Of a stretch of DNA of 64,000 bases, positions 1-10,833 are shown one piece after another. Under the pieces are notes generated by a model that worked only from the letters and a program-made list of their open reading frames with translations, had not been told where the DNA came from and searched no databases. Source of the DNA: Petrosia ficiformis (lineage: Eukaryota > Porifera > Demospongiae > Haplosclerida > Petrosiidae); the NCBI GenBank assembly GCA_947044365.1, contig OX345642.1, positions 6,611,507-6,675,506 on the forward strand, given 5' to 3'. Position 1 is the first letter of the stretch, and every line of letters starts with the position of its first letter. The position numbers and the translations under genes are program-made.

Positions 1-1551
1 TGAGCAAATGAGAGAACAAGATATTGAACAATAAGAAAGCAATGTTTATAACAGTAATCACATAACACATACTATACATTCATCAAAATATTCAATCCAT
101 TCATTATTACAGGCACCTAGCATCAATGTACTATACAATAATAGATTATAATCAAAAAGTATAATTATTAGCAAATTATAAGAAACATGTCTTACTTGCT
201 CTAGAATAAGCTCCCACTTTCTTCAGTTTAATTGCCAAATCCACTCTTCGTCCCTGTGACACAAATATGACATTATATGACATTATATGACATTATATGA
301 CATTATATGAGGCAAGGTCAGGTGTCGTCTGTGGTTCAAGAACGTACGTACGTGATACAAATAGGTGGGGCTAGGCCAATGCGCGCATATGCAAATATCT
401 ATGGCATATGCAAGCAACCATACAGGTGAGGGTTGCAACTTTGAAGCTTTACTTTGCATATATAGTTGACAGCAGTTATTATGAAACCTATTAAAATAAT
501 TATTATTCCTCATGATATATACCTGCATTGACTACGGCTGTATGCTATGTAATAATAAATAGGCTCCACTAAAAACGTTTCATGTGAACATAGATAAGCT
601 GATAGCACCTATATGTCTACATGGATTGCCTCCAAGGAGAACAAGAGGATCCTTGTACAACTAAATGGCTAATGGGTTACCATTGCAAAAATAATTTAAA
701 TAATTGCAAGGGTATGTGAAATCTGTCATTAATTACTGCCAATTGAACATTGAAGGCATAAAGTACTGGAATTATTGGTGACAACATCGACATTTTAATT
801 CTACATTGTAGTCAAATGAACGAGATGATGAGGAAAGAACTACTGAAAAGAGTGTAGTGTTAGTATAGCTGATATGCAAATTTAGTGTAATTTATAAGAT
901 TAATAGGTAATACAGTAAATAACTGTGGAAACAGTGATGATGCACCATGTTTTAAAGTATATACTTGTCTTGCATGTAATAATGATCATACAACATATTC
1001 ATATCACCTAGCTGCATTTAGCTGCATCCAGTGCAGATCTTAATGCACTCCGTGATGGTAAGCTCTGTGGTATAATGTCGTTAGATAAAATTAATAATAA
1101 TAATAATTCTTAATCCACACTCAGTTGCACTAATCATATTGTCAGTAAAAACAGTGAGGATTATACTTATTAAGTATGCATTTATATTTATTAACATTAT
1201 CATTAAAGGATGACGATGATAAACAGCAGCTGTTCTTTCTGTATATGTAACATACCATATGATGAAACAAGGTGGACGTAAATATCTTTCATTTACTTGG
1301 CATTACATATTTGCAGAATCATGGTGATGCTTGATTTTTTCCAGCATTCTTCTCACAATGCATGTGTTGGTATTGATGAAATAAACATCAATATAGTGAG
1401 TGGAGGTAGCATATAGAGGTGGTGTACAATAATGTTCTTATGTAGTAGTGTACCTGTCTGACTCAACAAGTGCCAGTCGAGTATACGGGAATGTACGTAG
1501 GTGTACACGTGTGGGTGCTGAGGTGTATACTTTTTTAGAGAACAGAGAAGA
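1..1551. other. Left flank, mostly non-coding
   Basis: AT-rich sequence upstream of the proteasome gene. It holds a 10-bp tandem repeat (unit cattatatga, four copies, 271-310) and one weak candidate exon listed separately. No other convincing coding region is seen. The last 100 bases before 1552 presumably include the proteasome promoter and a short leader, but no clear TATA box or initiator can be assigned. Confidence 0.5.
196..253 (-). CDS. Possible internal exon of a gene running off the left edge
   Basis: On the minus strand a 58-nt stretch is bounded by a plausible acceptor (tcacag) and donor (gtaaga). It reads as a basic helical peptide containing RRVDLAIKLKKVGAYSRA. I do not recognise the protein. 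A single short open stretch between splice-like signals could be chance. Confidence 0.2.
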
Positions 1552-2205
1552 ATGGAGTGTCTTATAGGAATCAAATGTGACACATTCACTATATTGGCTC
1601 ATGATAACTCAGCTGGACGGAGTGTATTAGTGATGAAGCAAAATCAAGACAAGATTTTCAAGCTTGAAGATCAATTAGCAATGGTGGTTTGTGGTGACTC
1701 TGGGGATACTGTTTACTTTGGAGAATTTATACAGAAGAGTATGGCTTTCTATCGTATTAGAAATGGATACTCTCTATCACCAAATGCAGCAGCTAACTAC
1801 ACGCGACATGAAATGGCCAAACGTCTTCGTCAATACCCAAATCTTGTTAACTTAATAATGGGAGGGTATGACCCCAAAACAAACCAAACAGCTTTATATT
1901 TCATGGATTATTTGGGTACCTTAGCAGACGTTTCATTTACATCACATGGGTATGGATCCTACTTTGCTCTGAGTATCTTGGATCGCTTCCATCGTTCCGA
2001 TATGACCCTAGAGGAAGCTGAGGAGCTTTTATTGAAATGCGTTCTGGAAATTCAAAAACGTTTGGTAATAAACTTACCATCTTTTAGTTATTACGTTATT
2101 AACGAGTCTGGAATATCAGAGAAGAAGACTATTAATGTCGAGCCAGCGACGAAGCAGACCCAATCCAGTGAAACAAGAGTCGAAGAAATGGATGTATTCA
2201 CATGA
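1552..2205 (+). CDS. PSMB2: Proteasome subunit beta type-2 (beta-4 position), single exon
   Basis: A non-catalytic beta subunit of the 20S proteasome core, acting in cytosol and nucleus. The 217-residue product begins MECLIGIK, as in animal PSMB2, and keeps family landmarks: GDTVYFGEFIQK, RNGYSLSP, AAANYTRHE, the GGYD and YFMDYLG segments, HGYGSYFALSILDR, and the ELLLKC / EIQKRL helix near the end. As expected for this subunit there is no N-terminal active-site threonine or propeptide. The last 25 or so residues (Thr, Ser and Glu rich) extend beyond the usual length of about 201. The frame is uninterrupted, so the gene is intronless. ATG 1552 matches the conserved N terminus exactly. Identity is firm; the tail may be lineage specific. 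Confidence 0.95.
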   Translation: MECLIGIKCDTFTILAHDNSAGRSVLVMKQNQDKIFKLEDQLAMVVCGDSGDTVYFGEFIQKSMAFYRIRNGYSLSPNAAANYTRHEMAKRLRQYPNLVNLIMGGYDPKTNQTALYFMDYLGTLADVSFTSHGYGSYFALSILDRFHRSDMTLEEAEELLLKCVLEIQKRLVINLPSFSYYVINESGISEKKTINVEPATKQTQSSETRVEEMDVFT

Positions 2206-2677
2206 TTTGTGTAGTTAACTTGTAGTCTTGAAGAGATAATGTGTATAACTAATAATAATTAATAATAATTAATCATACATCTTAATATTTGTAGTTTCTA
2301 ACTTTCTACTGAATATTTTCAATTTCAAGTGAATTATGATCATTTTGTAGGTGGTGGTCAATTAGGCAGTACTGACAATGTCTTCAGTTGTACGAGTGGC
2401 TAAGCAGTGCCTATTATGTCTGCATGAACCATTCTGTACTACAGATAAGCTATGGATTGTATATATAATGTATGATGGACTGTCACCAACTTTATTGAAA
2501 TTCCTGGGGACAGAAGAGCAATGGAACTATGCACATATAAAAATATTGACAACAAATCTTTTCTATTTTACACAATAAAATAATTAAGGTTAAAATTTTG
2601 ACAATAACAAAAAAAACATTTACCACAGCTACAACACATCATTTAATTTTTACGTTAGTGGAGATGTAGTAAAACTA
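2206..2677. other. 3' intergenic space between PSMB2 and CHMP4
   Basis: The two genes converge here. An AATAAA at 2573 could be the PSMB2 polyadenylation signal. A 66-codon open frame at 2378-2578 has no recognisable features and is not called. Confidence 0.4.
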
Positions 2678-3714
2678 TTATGAGGCCCATTGAGCTAATT
2701 CTCTCAGATCACTTTCATCATCATGAACAACTTTCTTCTTTTCTTTAATAGGACCAGATGCTATGAATGGAAGGATGTAAAGAATTTATTTGTGATCATG
2801 AAGGAGAAATCAGTCACTTGAATAAATCAAGCAAATCTTTGTATTACTGTCATTGTTACTAATTTTAGTAACATTGTTACTATTTTTAGTAACATTGTTA
2901 CTATTTTTAGTAACATGTTTACTATTTTTAGTAACATTGTTGGATTATTGTATAAAAACAGTCTAAAGTTGGTACTAACTGTAAACAGTTAATAACCAGG
3001 TTGATATGTGTTGGAGAGACAAATCAAGAAAACATCTGGACCAGCTGGGGATTTGAACCCAGGACCTTTTGATCACTAGTCAGATGCTCTATCAACTGAG
3101 CCACTGGATCCAGGTCAAGGAAGACTATTGCATAGACAATGTCTACTACTTAAATGCAGGCAAATTCAGCTGTGTCTCTTTCCTCAAGCTGTTTCATAAC
3201 AGGAGTCCATAGTTTCTATAATACTTGTACTTTCTGATAATAATCTAAATTTAATAAAAGTGGTTGGGTACTCACGGACTTCAGGTAGTTCAGGTAACTC
3301 AGTACTAGTAGGTTCAACATCCAATAATTGCTCATCTAACTCTGCCTGTTCCATTTCTTCTAGTTCAGCTAGTAGATCATCCTGTAATCAGATATCAAGT
3401 AACAATCTAACAAATCGTAACAAATCATTCATAACATAATTATATAATGACTAATTGGTTCCTGAAGTTCTAGTTGAATACTTAGCAATTAATAATCATT
3501 TAATTCAGCAGCTCTCAATTCGTGTGTTTGAGAATTGGGAATAACATTATTACTTTATAATTAAATATCATGTTTCTCAGGAGGCCACAAAGAGACATAG
3601 TATACCATGCATTGTTTTCCCCAAAGGATGGTACCATGGCACTCCCCATCCTTCAATTTTAAATTTTATGCTGGAAAACAATTGTTGACCAAACATCATG
3701 TACCACTGATACAC

Positions 3715-3760
<46 letters not shown>

Positions 3761-4583
3761 CATTACCTCATCTATATCTTGATTAAGACCAAATGGAGAG
3801 GATAGAGCATCAGATATCTCTGTTGCCAGTTCATTCTGTTCCTGAATGTCGTCCATTAAATCATGAACATCATCTACATCTCTATTAATAAATATACAGG
3901 AACTCACTCACTATACAGTACATGAAGAACACTCACACAATATACAGTACATGTACAGTAACTCACACATTATACAGTACATGTACAGTAACTCACACAT
4001 TATACAGTACATGTAGAGTAACTCACACATTATACAGTACATGTACAGTAACTCACACATTATACAGTACATGTACAGTAACTCACACATTATACAGTAC
4101 ATGTACAGTAACTCACACATTATACAGTATATGTACAGTAACTCACACATTATACAGTACATATACAGTAACACACACTTACAATTGTTGATGAGCAGCT
4201 TTCAATGCTTTAGCTGCAAACCCCATATTCTTTAATACTTCGGTATTAGTTTGTGCATTCTCTAATGCTTCTCTTTGAAATTCTATTGTAGATACTGTAC
4301 CATCAATCTGTTGTAACTGTTTCTCTAAACGTTTCTTTCTTCTAAGAGCATTTAAAGCAGCTATAAAATGGATAGAATGAAACATAAACGAATAGCTAGT
4401 GATTAGCAAATAGGAGGAGTGATAGATCAATAGATGGGTAGATAGATAGATGGATAGATAGATAGATATAAGAGTGGATAGATAGATAGATGGATAGATA
4501 GATATAGAGGTGAATACTGGATAGAGTAATAGATGAATAGATAAATGATGGATAGATAGATGGATATATGGGTGGATAGAGTA

Positions 4584-4621
<38 letters not shown>

Positions 4622-5876
4622 GGATGGATATAAGATAGATAGATGGATATAAGAGTAACAGATGAATAGATAAATGGATGGATAGATAGATGGATATATG
4701 GGTGGATAGAGTAATAGATGAATAGATAGATAGATGGATAGATAGATGGATATATGGGTGGATAGAGTAATAGATGAATAGATAGATACATATGTAGATG
4801 GATAGATAGATGGATATATGGGTGGATAGAATAACAGATAGACAGAGTAATAGATGGATAGATAGACAGATAGATATAGGGGTGGATAGAATAACAGATA
4901 GACAGAGTAATAGATGGATAGATAGACAGATAGATATAGGGGTGGATAGAATAACAGATAGACAGAGTAATAGATGGATAGATAGACAGATAGATATAGG
5001 GGTGGATAGAATAACAGATAGACAGAGTAATAGATGGATAGATGGGTGGATGAATAAATGCAAAACTCATTGTATAAACAGTTTAATGAATAGAAATATT
5101 ATCAGATTAAATTTCATATGAAAGAAGAATAGGCAGGATCCTTTTTCATTCAAGCTCTGGATTATGATAAACACTTCTCATCAAATGCTAGCTATTTGGG
5201 TATCAGGAAAACCAACCATTGGTATCCATAGATACCACATATCATTGGCTTCATCTATAACGAGAGTGTATGTTTAAAATTATCATAGTCCAGAATGATA
5301 TCTAAAGGTCATTCACATTCACCTTGACCTCAGAAATGTTCATAGTTTTAGTTTGGAAGGACCAACGAATGTGAACAGACGTTACGTATGTGCTGAAACC
5401 ACTATTATTGATCAAGACTTAGATATATCTAAGAGTTAATTTCCTGTTGCACTGAATCACACCAGTTACATGTATTGAGTATATTCATATTTCCATAACC
5501 TCAAAAATTCAGTTTTAGTTAGTTACACATCTACTGCAACAAGTCATGTCATAAAATATGACTGATACTAGCTATATACAACCAAACCTCTTGTAGTGAG
5601 TAATCCCAACAACTATAATTGAACTATATATACTATAACTAAGTGTTACTCTATTTCTTCACCTATTTACTACCACCTTCAATACTAATGAAGTTACATG
5701 TACATGTATGTATGTATGTATGTATGTACGTACGTACGTATGTATGTATGTATGTATGTATGTATGTACATTGTATGTATGTATGTATGTATGTATGTAT
5801 GTACGTACGTATGTATGTACGTATGTATGTATGTATGTATGTATGTATGTACATTGTATGTATGTATGTATGTAGG

Positions 5877-5910
<34 letters not shown>

Positions 5911-6644
5911 TGTATGTACATTGTATGTATGTATGTATGTATGTTTATATGTATGTATGTAATTACATGTATTTGTGTATCCAGGTGGTGAGGAATGTAT
6001 ACTAACTCCAAGGGAGTTATCAACTTTCTACATCGTTGAAGTCAAACACAGATAGACTCTTTTATAGGGTCACAAAATGTGGTTGCTATGGAACAGAGTC
6101 TCATTGTAGTTATGTACGCCAGTATATAGATTTCGTAATTAATATATGCCATACCGACAAGGGTGTAGTCCACTATACCATAGGCCTATAGGGACCAGTT
6201 ACCTCTGTCATGGAAGATTAAAGTTTTTTTTTGAAATGTTAAGATAAGACACTAACAGAGGTAGCTGACCATATGGTTCAGTGGACCACGCCCTTGTCGC
6301 TGTGGCATGTATTAATTACGGAACCTAAACTTCAGAAAGAGAAGCTAAGGGGTAGTCATAGCAACCTGTGTAGGCATAACCGTAGGTATGTACAGTAGTA
6401 ATTAAATCCCAATAAGGTATCTAATGGTACTTCATATATTGGTCTACAAATAACTATCCCCACCTCTCTTGTTTTTCAATCCATGTTTTTTAGCCATAGC
6501 AGCTTCTCCATCAATCTTTTTCTCCAAGTATTCTGACTTTTTGTTCAACATCTCTTCAGTTTCTCGTAATTTCTGAATAGCCAGCTGGGGAGATGGAGGC
6601 TCCCCTTTCTTAGCACCAAAGATTCTCGCTAAAGCAGCAGCCAT
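2678..6644 (-). CDS. CHMP4: Charged multivesicular body protein 4 (ESCRT-III, SNF7 family), five exons
   Basis: CHMP4 polymerises on membranes as the main ESCRT-III filament subunit in endosomal sorting, abscission and membrane repair. Coding exons on the minus strand are 6464-6644, 4183-4360, 3767-3881, 3276-3381 and 2678-2760. All splice at GT/AG and phases agree (181+178+115+106+83 = 663 nt, 220 residues). The start MAAALARIFGAKKG leads into the basic helix 1 (KLRETEEMLNKKSEYLEKKI). Then come NALRRKKRLEKQL, the family hallmark STIEFQREALENAQTNTEVL, helix 4 and the acidic DDLLAELEEMEQAELDEQLL. The C terminus ends DLRELAQWAS, close to the ALIX-binding amphipathic end of human CHMP4. The start is ATG 6644; an in-frame TTG just upstream is ignored. 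Introns 1 and 2 are dominated by satellite DNA. CHMP4A, B or C cannot be distinguished. Confidence 0.94.
2860..2945. repeat. Tandem palindrome array (GTTACTA / TAGTAAC)
   Basis: About four tandem copies of a roughly 23-bp unit, each containing the inverted repeat GTTACTA-(4-5 nt)-TAGTAAC, in CHMP4 intron 4. The same palindrome recurs near 6763-6785 and in half form at 6731 and 37170. Confidence 0.8.
3009..3182 (-). repeat. tRNA-derived element with inverted ends
   Basis: Read on the minus strand it has a pol III A-box-like segment (TGGCTCAGTTGATAGAGC) and a B-box (GGTTCAAATCC). Short inverted ends (GGAGAGACA and its counterpart TGTGTCTCTT) bound it. The D and T arms pair well but the acceptor stem does not, so it is not a functional tRNA. 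It lies in CHMP4 intron 4 and resembles the elements at 44521, 47182 and 50879. Confidence 0.7.
3717..3757. repeat. (TA)n microsatellite
   Basis: A run of alternating T and A beginning about 10 bases beyond the CHMP4 exon 3 donor site, inside intron 3. Confidence 0.95.
3901..4172. repeat. 30-bp minisatellite filling CHMP4 intron 2
   Basis: About nine copies of a 30-bp unit (actcacacattatacagtac plus atgtacagta), the middle seven nearly perfect. Because 30 is divisible by three, long frames are open on both strands, but the peptides are pure repeats inside an intron bounded by good splice sites at 3882 and 4182. Confidence 0.95.
4425..5060. repeat. GATA-type satellite with 60-bp higher-order repeat
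   Basis: Tetranucleotide gata/ggat DNA in CHMP4 intron 1. At 4820-5045 it is organised into about four nearly identical 60-bp units (ggtggatagaataacagata plus gacagagtaatagatggata and so on). Reading frames through it are low-complexity artefacts. Confidence 0.95.
5697..5970. repeat. (ATGT)n microsatellite
   Basis: Imperfect tgta/tacg tetranucleotide run in CHMP4 intron 1 with periodic acattg interruptions near 5767, 5851 and 5919, suggesting block duplication. Confidence 0.95.
6081..6366. mobile_element. Fold-back inverted-repeat element (MITE-like)
   Basis: The left arm (ggttgctatg near 6081, then taattaatatatgcc at about 6136 and cgacaagggtgtagtccact) is matched in inverse orientation by the right arm (gtggaccacgcccttgtcg, ggcatgtattaatta, catagcaacc ending 6366). 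It is non-coding and lies in CHMP4 intron 1. No transposase is present. Confidence 0.7.
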
Positions 6645-6881
6645 TATCAAACAGTTAGTATTGCAGTATCTTCTTGACTTCTTCCCTGAAACCTTGTATA
6701 TGTGACTCGCTTGTGATAGTCACATGAATATGTTACTATTTTTAACTTTACACTGGTAATGATGAGTGTTACTATTTTTAGTAACAAGGTTTTTCCCCTC
6801 CAAGATGCAAACAGTGGGACTAGCTATTATCTAACAGTGGTAGTAATCGCCATCAGTTTATATGTTTGTAATCTCCAGACC
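6645..6881. promoter_or_regulatory. Shared divergent promoter region, CHMP4 / SIRT5
   Basis: Only 237 bp separate the CHMP4 start codon (minus strand) from the SIRT5 start codon (plus strand), so both promoters and leaders must lie here. The interval holds the GTTACTATTTTTAGTAAC palindrome. No TATA box is evident. Co-regulation is inference. Confidence 0.55.
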
Positions 6882-9800
6882 ATGAATCTATTAGGTAAGT
6901 ATGATACTGTATTGAAGAAAACACCCTGATTAGTCTGATGGTCCCAGACTCAATCTGATGTCTGGGAATGAGCCTGCTGAAAACAATCTTTGCAAGACCA
7001 GACTATTGCATAATATCTTATGTCTAGTCTGTTAAGGAGTCGATGCAAATCAAAAATCCATGGGCCTATAGTCTGGTGTTGCCAGCACCTCCCAATTTGC
7101 TAAAATGTTATGAGATGCCCAATTGCATGAGTTGATTATAAATTTCAACCCAATCTGAACTTTAAAGTCGTGGAGTGATAGTGTTATTGTGAGTTTTTGC
7201 ATTTCCTTTATATAAGTATATAGTGGAAACGTCCGTTATCATAGCAATAGTTTTAATAGTTTGCACCTCCTGTTGCCACTGCATAGAATTAAGTTACATA
7301 ATGTCTTAATGGAGATATTCATGAATTGTTCTTTTTTTACTAGCTGCAAAATTGAACAGTGGAGGACCTTCTTCAGATATGAATGCATTTCGAGAAGTAC
7401 TTGCAGTAGCTCGACACATTGTGGTACTAACAGGAGCAGGTGTTAGTGCTGAGAGTGGAGTACCCACATTTAGAGGAGCTGGAGGATACTGGAGAACATA
7501 TCAGGTAATTAATACATACATGTATGGAAACATCACACAACATAATTATATTTATATATTATGTTTATGCTTTGTATACACACATATGGTATGCTGACAT
7601 GGAGTCAATTACAAATATATTATTATTACTATCACCTTAAAAATCAGTATATTACTATTGCTATTACCTTAAAGTATATCACGACGTATGTTCATGTTTA
7701 CTATGTAGTAATGTTTATTAATTTATGTTTATAATCATAAACAAATGCATTGTTTATTTAAATATTAGGCTCAGCATCTGGCAACACTTGAATCATTTCG
7801 TCAGAACCCTTCACTCGTGTGGGAGTTTTATAGTTATCGTAGAGAAGTCATGCATTCCAAGAAACCAAACGCTGGTACAGTTTATAGTAATCACAAATAC
7901 TTGAATACTCATTATTAGAACTATACAGTAGAGTTGTACCTACACAGAATTATTTCAGACACCTATATTTCATAATCCAAATTGCCTATATTCAGATCCG
8001 GTCTGATATTATCGTCAATGTGAAATATAATGTAGTTTATAATTTCACACACATGAGCATAGTGTTAATTTTCTGTTTTGTACAATGATCAATCAAAAAT
8101 GTTTATTTGCACATATAGCTCAGTTGTACATATCTTAATGTATATCCAGACTGTACTTGTGCAGTTGGACAATAGAGTAATCTGCAAAGCCTGACAAATA
8201 TTGTGTATGGTATATAGGTAAGGTATGGGTATTGCAGTTGTCTATACCGATACTCTGCCTATATCTTTAATATAGGCACCTATTGAGATCCCTATACTAG
8301 TAAAGTCTAGTATAGGTACAGCTCTAATATATAATGATATTGCATTACTTTAGTATTTTCCTTGTGTCCACACATCCACGAGAGCCTGAAGATGACAAGA
8401 ATAATTATATGATTCTATTTACCCAATTAAAGAGGAAGAATATTTCATACCTAAAGTGAATATTGTCATTTGTGTCTAGTAGTATCAGGTGCTTGATTGA
8501 GTACAAAATACTTGCATTGGCTAACCTGCCCTGCATATTCACGCTCTATCTTCATTGAGTAGTAGCCAAAATTTGACTCTTCCAGTTCTCAATTTTTTTT
8601 AATTTCACAATTCAATACTGAGATTGTTTGATCCAACAAATCGAATGTGATATCATAATGTTTACTATCAATATATTACCTAGCACTATTCATTATATAA
8701 TTTTATCCATCATACAGCACACCTTGCTATAGCAGAGTTAGAGAAACGTCTTGAGAAACAAGGAAGAAAAGTGACAGTGATAACTCAAAATATTGATAGA
8801 CTTCATCATCAAGCAGGATCTAAAGATATTATAGAACTTCATGGTTCTCTGTTTCTCACTCGATGTACTAAATGTGGAGATGTGCGAGAGAACTATGATA
8901 GCCCTATCGTACCTGCATTAAAAGATAAAGGGTATGTAAGTATATAGTAAGTAAAGACATACACAAATTGTAACTATGATAGTCCTATTGTACTTGCATT
9001 AAAAGATAAAGGGTATGTAAGTATATAGTAACTAAAGACACATACACTTATTGTAACTATAATAGCCCTATTGTACCCACTCAGTAACACACACACATAT
9101 ACATACATGCACACACACATACACATGTGGTAATACACACATACATACATAGATAAAACGTAGTAATACACACACAAAATACACACATACATACATACAT
9201 GCACACTCACACATACACATGTGGTAATACACACATATATATACAGTGTAGTAATACACACACATAATACACACATACATACATACATGCACACTCACAC
9301 ATACACATGTGGTAATACACACATATATATACAGTGTAGTAATACACACACATACATACGCAAACACAGACATACATGTATGTACATACACTTACACACA
9401 CAATAACGTGTGTATGGTATGTGTTGTTTTGATAGTCTGCGTGTGTCTGTGTGTCTGTGTATGTATGTTTGCATATGTGCTATTATCATTGTTTATAGAG
9501 CTCCTGATCCTGATGTGTGTTTTGATAGTGTATGTGTTATAATATTATCATTATTTACAAAGCTCCTGATCCTGATGTATGTGTAATAGTGTATGTGTTA
9601 TAATATCATTATTTACAGAGCTCCTGATCCTGATGTATGTGTGATAGTGTATGTGTTATAATATCATTGTTTACAGAGCTCCTGATGTATGTGTGATAGT
9701 GTATGTGTTATAGTATTATCATTGTTTACAGAGCTCCTGATCCTGATATATGTGTGATAGTGTATGTGTATCATTGTTTACAGAGCTCCTGATCCTGATG

Positions 9801-10833
9801 CCAAAGATGCAAAAATTCCTATTGAAGAACTTCCAAAGTGTGGTAATTGTCAAGGACTCACACGTCCTCATGTCATTTGGTTCGGAGAGAGTCTGGACTC
9901 AGATGTCATGGCTAGAACTTTTGAAGAACTAGATAAATGTGATCTATGCCTTTTGGTAAGACACATTATTTTATGGTGTAATTTTGAATGGCTCTGTGAA
10001 AACTGGTCTTATGGATTATGTTAAACAAATGCTTATCTATGATATACAGATATGAGATAATTAGATACAAAGAAAAACTGAAAAAGTCAGGAATCCGACT
10101 AAGGATTGAACCAGTGGCTCAGATGGTTAAGATTCCCTGACTAGATATCAGAAGGTCCTGGGTTCAATCCCTGGTCATACTTCAGTTTTCCTTTGTTCTA
10201 ATTTGCTTATGCCTGCATATCATAATAACACCTTGCTTGAGCCTTATGCAATCAACACTTGTGTCTAAATGCTTATCTACATGTGTATCCCCTCGCATTT
10301 CAGACAGGAAACCTATAAAATAAGGTAAGTGGATGTTTAAAATTATCATAATCAGTTTTTACATAGCCAGTCACAATTGTTCGGAGTATTTGTGTGCATA
10401 GTGGGGTCATGTTCCCCCATGATGACCCCATCATAGTACAAAGATGTAATCAGAGCATGGAAATACAGATAGCATATATGTAATATAATATATTTATATT
10501 ATATATATATATATATATATATGTATTCCATATCACTTCAGGTTGGTACCTCTTCTGTTGTATATCCAGCTGCTGGATTTGCTCCTATGTTAGCTGCTCG
10601 TGGAGTTCCTGTTGCTGAATTTAACATGGAAGAAACATCCGTTACTGGTAATCTCAAGTAAGGAACTACATTTTATACTAATCTAGAATGCGCTCTTCTG
10701 ATACACGCCCTTACTTGATATGCTATTGTTTCTTTCATGTAGATATCATTTCCAAGGAAAATGTGGTGAAATCCTTCCAGGAGCTCTAGCAAAACACCCC
10801 AGTGAACCAGAAGACAAGAAAACAGACTCCTAG
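6882..10833 (+). CDS. SIRT5: Sirtuin 5-type NAD-dependent protein deacylase, seven exons
   Basis: A class III sirtuin of the lysine desuccinylase/demalonylase type, mitochondrial and cytosolic in animals. Exons: 6882-6894, 7344-7504, 7769-7874, 8718-8931, 9784-9955, 10542-10657 and 10743-10833 (873 nt, 290 residues, phases consistent). Exon 1 is a 13-nt mini-exon (ATG AAT CTA TTA G) before a gtaagt donor; no earlier in-frame ATG was seen. The NAD site [20 protein letters not shown], the [11 protein letters not shown] loop with catalytic His in ELHGSL, the zinc ligands CTKC and CGNC, and [14 protein letters not shown] are present. The Tyr-x-x-Arg pair that binds acidic acyl groups is kept in FYSYRREV. 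The second zinc pair is spaced by two residues, versus four in the human protein. There is no clear mitochondrial presequence. Intron 4 is rich in repeats and decoy splice sites. Confidence 0.94.
8891..9078 (+). repeat. Tandem copies of the SIRT5 exon 4 3' end and donor
   Basis: The exon 4 end plus donor and start of intron (from aactatgata, 8891) is repeated about 81 bp on at 8972, with the donor context gggtatgtaag intact, and again in part at 9055. Using the second donor would insert a TAG stop within a few codons. Confidence 0.85.
9085..9480. repeat. CA/CATA-rich satellite block in SIRT5 intron 4
   Basis: Complex repeats of cacacata and acatacatacatg with a larger repeated segment (cacatgtggtaatacacaca, near 9124, 9218 and 9304). 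Frames across it are low complexity. Confidence 0.9.
9482..9790 (+). repeat. Tandem copies of the SIRT5 intron 4 acceptor and exon 5 start
   Basis: Five degenerate copies, 52-62 bp apart, of the acceptor plus first exon 5 codons precede the true one. The shared ctcctg falls at 9501, 9563, 9621, 9679, 9734 and, in the real exon, 9786. Several keep a good tttacag acceptor. Periods are not multiples of three, and reading from the nearest decoy soon meets a stop. Confidence 0.85.
10059..10204 (+). repeat. tRNA-derived element with about 22-bp inverted ends
   Basis: The left end aattagatacaaagaaaaac is matched in inverse by the right end gttttcctttgttctaatt. The centre contains A-box-like TGGCTCAGATGGTTAAG, a TGACTAGATATCA anticodon-arm-like hairpin and B-box GGTTCAATCC. 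It lies in SIRT5 intron 5. The ends differ from those of the 3009/44521 family. Confidence 0.7.
10496..10522. repeat. (TA)n microsatellite
   Basis: Short alternating TA run about 20 bases upstream of the SIRT5 exon 6 acceptor. Confidence 0.9.

Noticed and set aside
3901..4172. CRISPR-like regular repeats
   Set aside because: There are no unique spacers; units are head-to-tail identical, in a eukaryotic intron.
3911..4191. Long Cys/Tyr/Met- and Thr/His-rich open frames on both strands
   Set aside because: They are translations of the 30-bp minisatellite inside a CHMP4 intron; any multiple-of-three repeat gives such frames.
4179..5121. Open frames of more than 200 codons rich in Ile, Ser, Leu and His
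   Set aside because: Low-complexity translation of GATA-type satellite DNA; only 4183-4360 within it is a real CHMP4 exon.
5643..6023. Met-Tyr-Val-Cys repeat frames
   Set aside because: Product of the ATGT microsatellite, no conserved protein features.
8974..9542. Cys/Val/Tyr-rich frames on both strands
   Set aside because: CA/CATA satellite in the SIRT5 intron.
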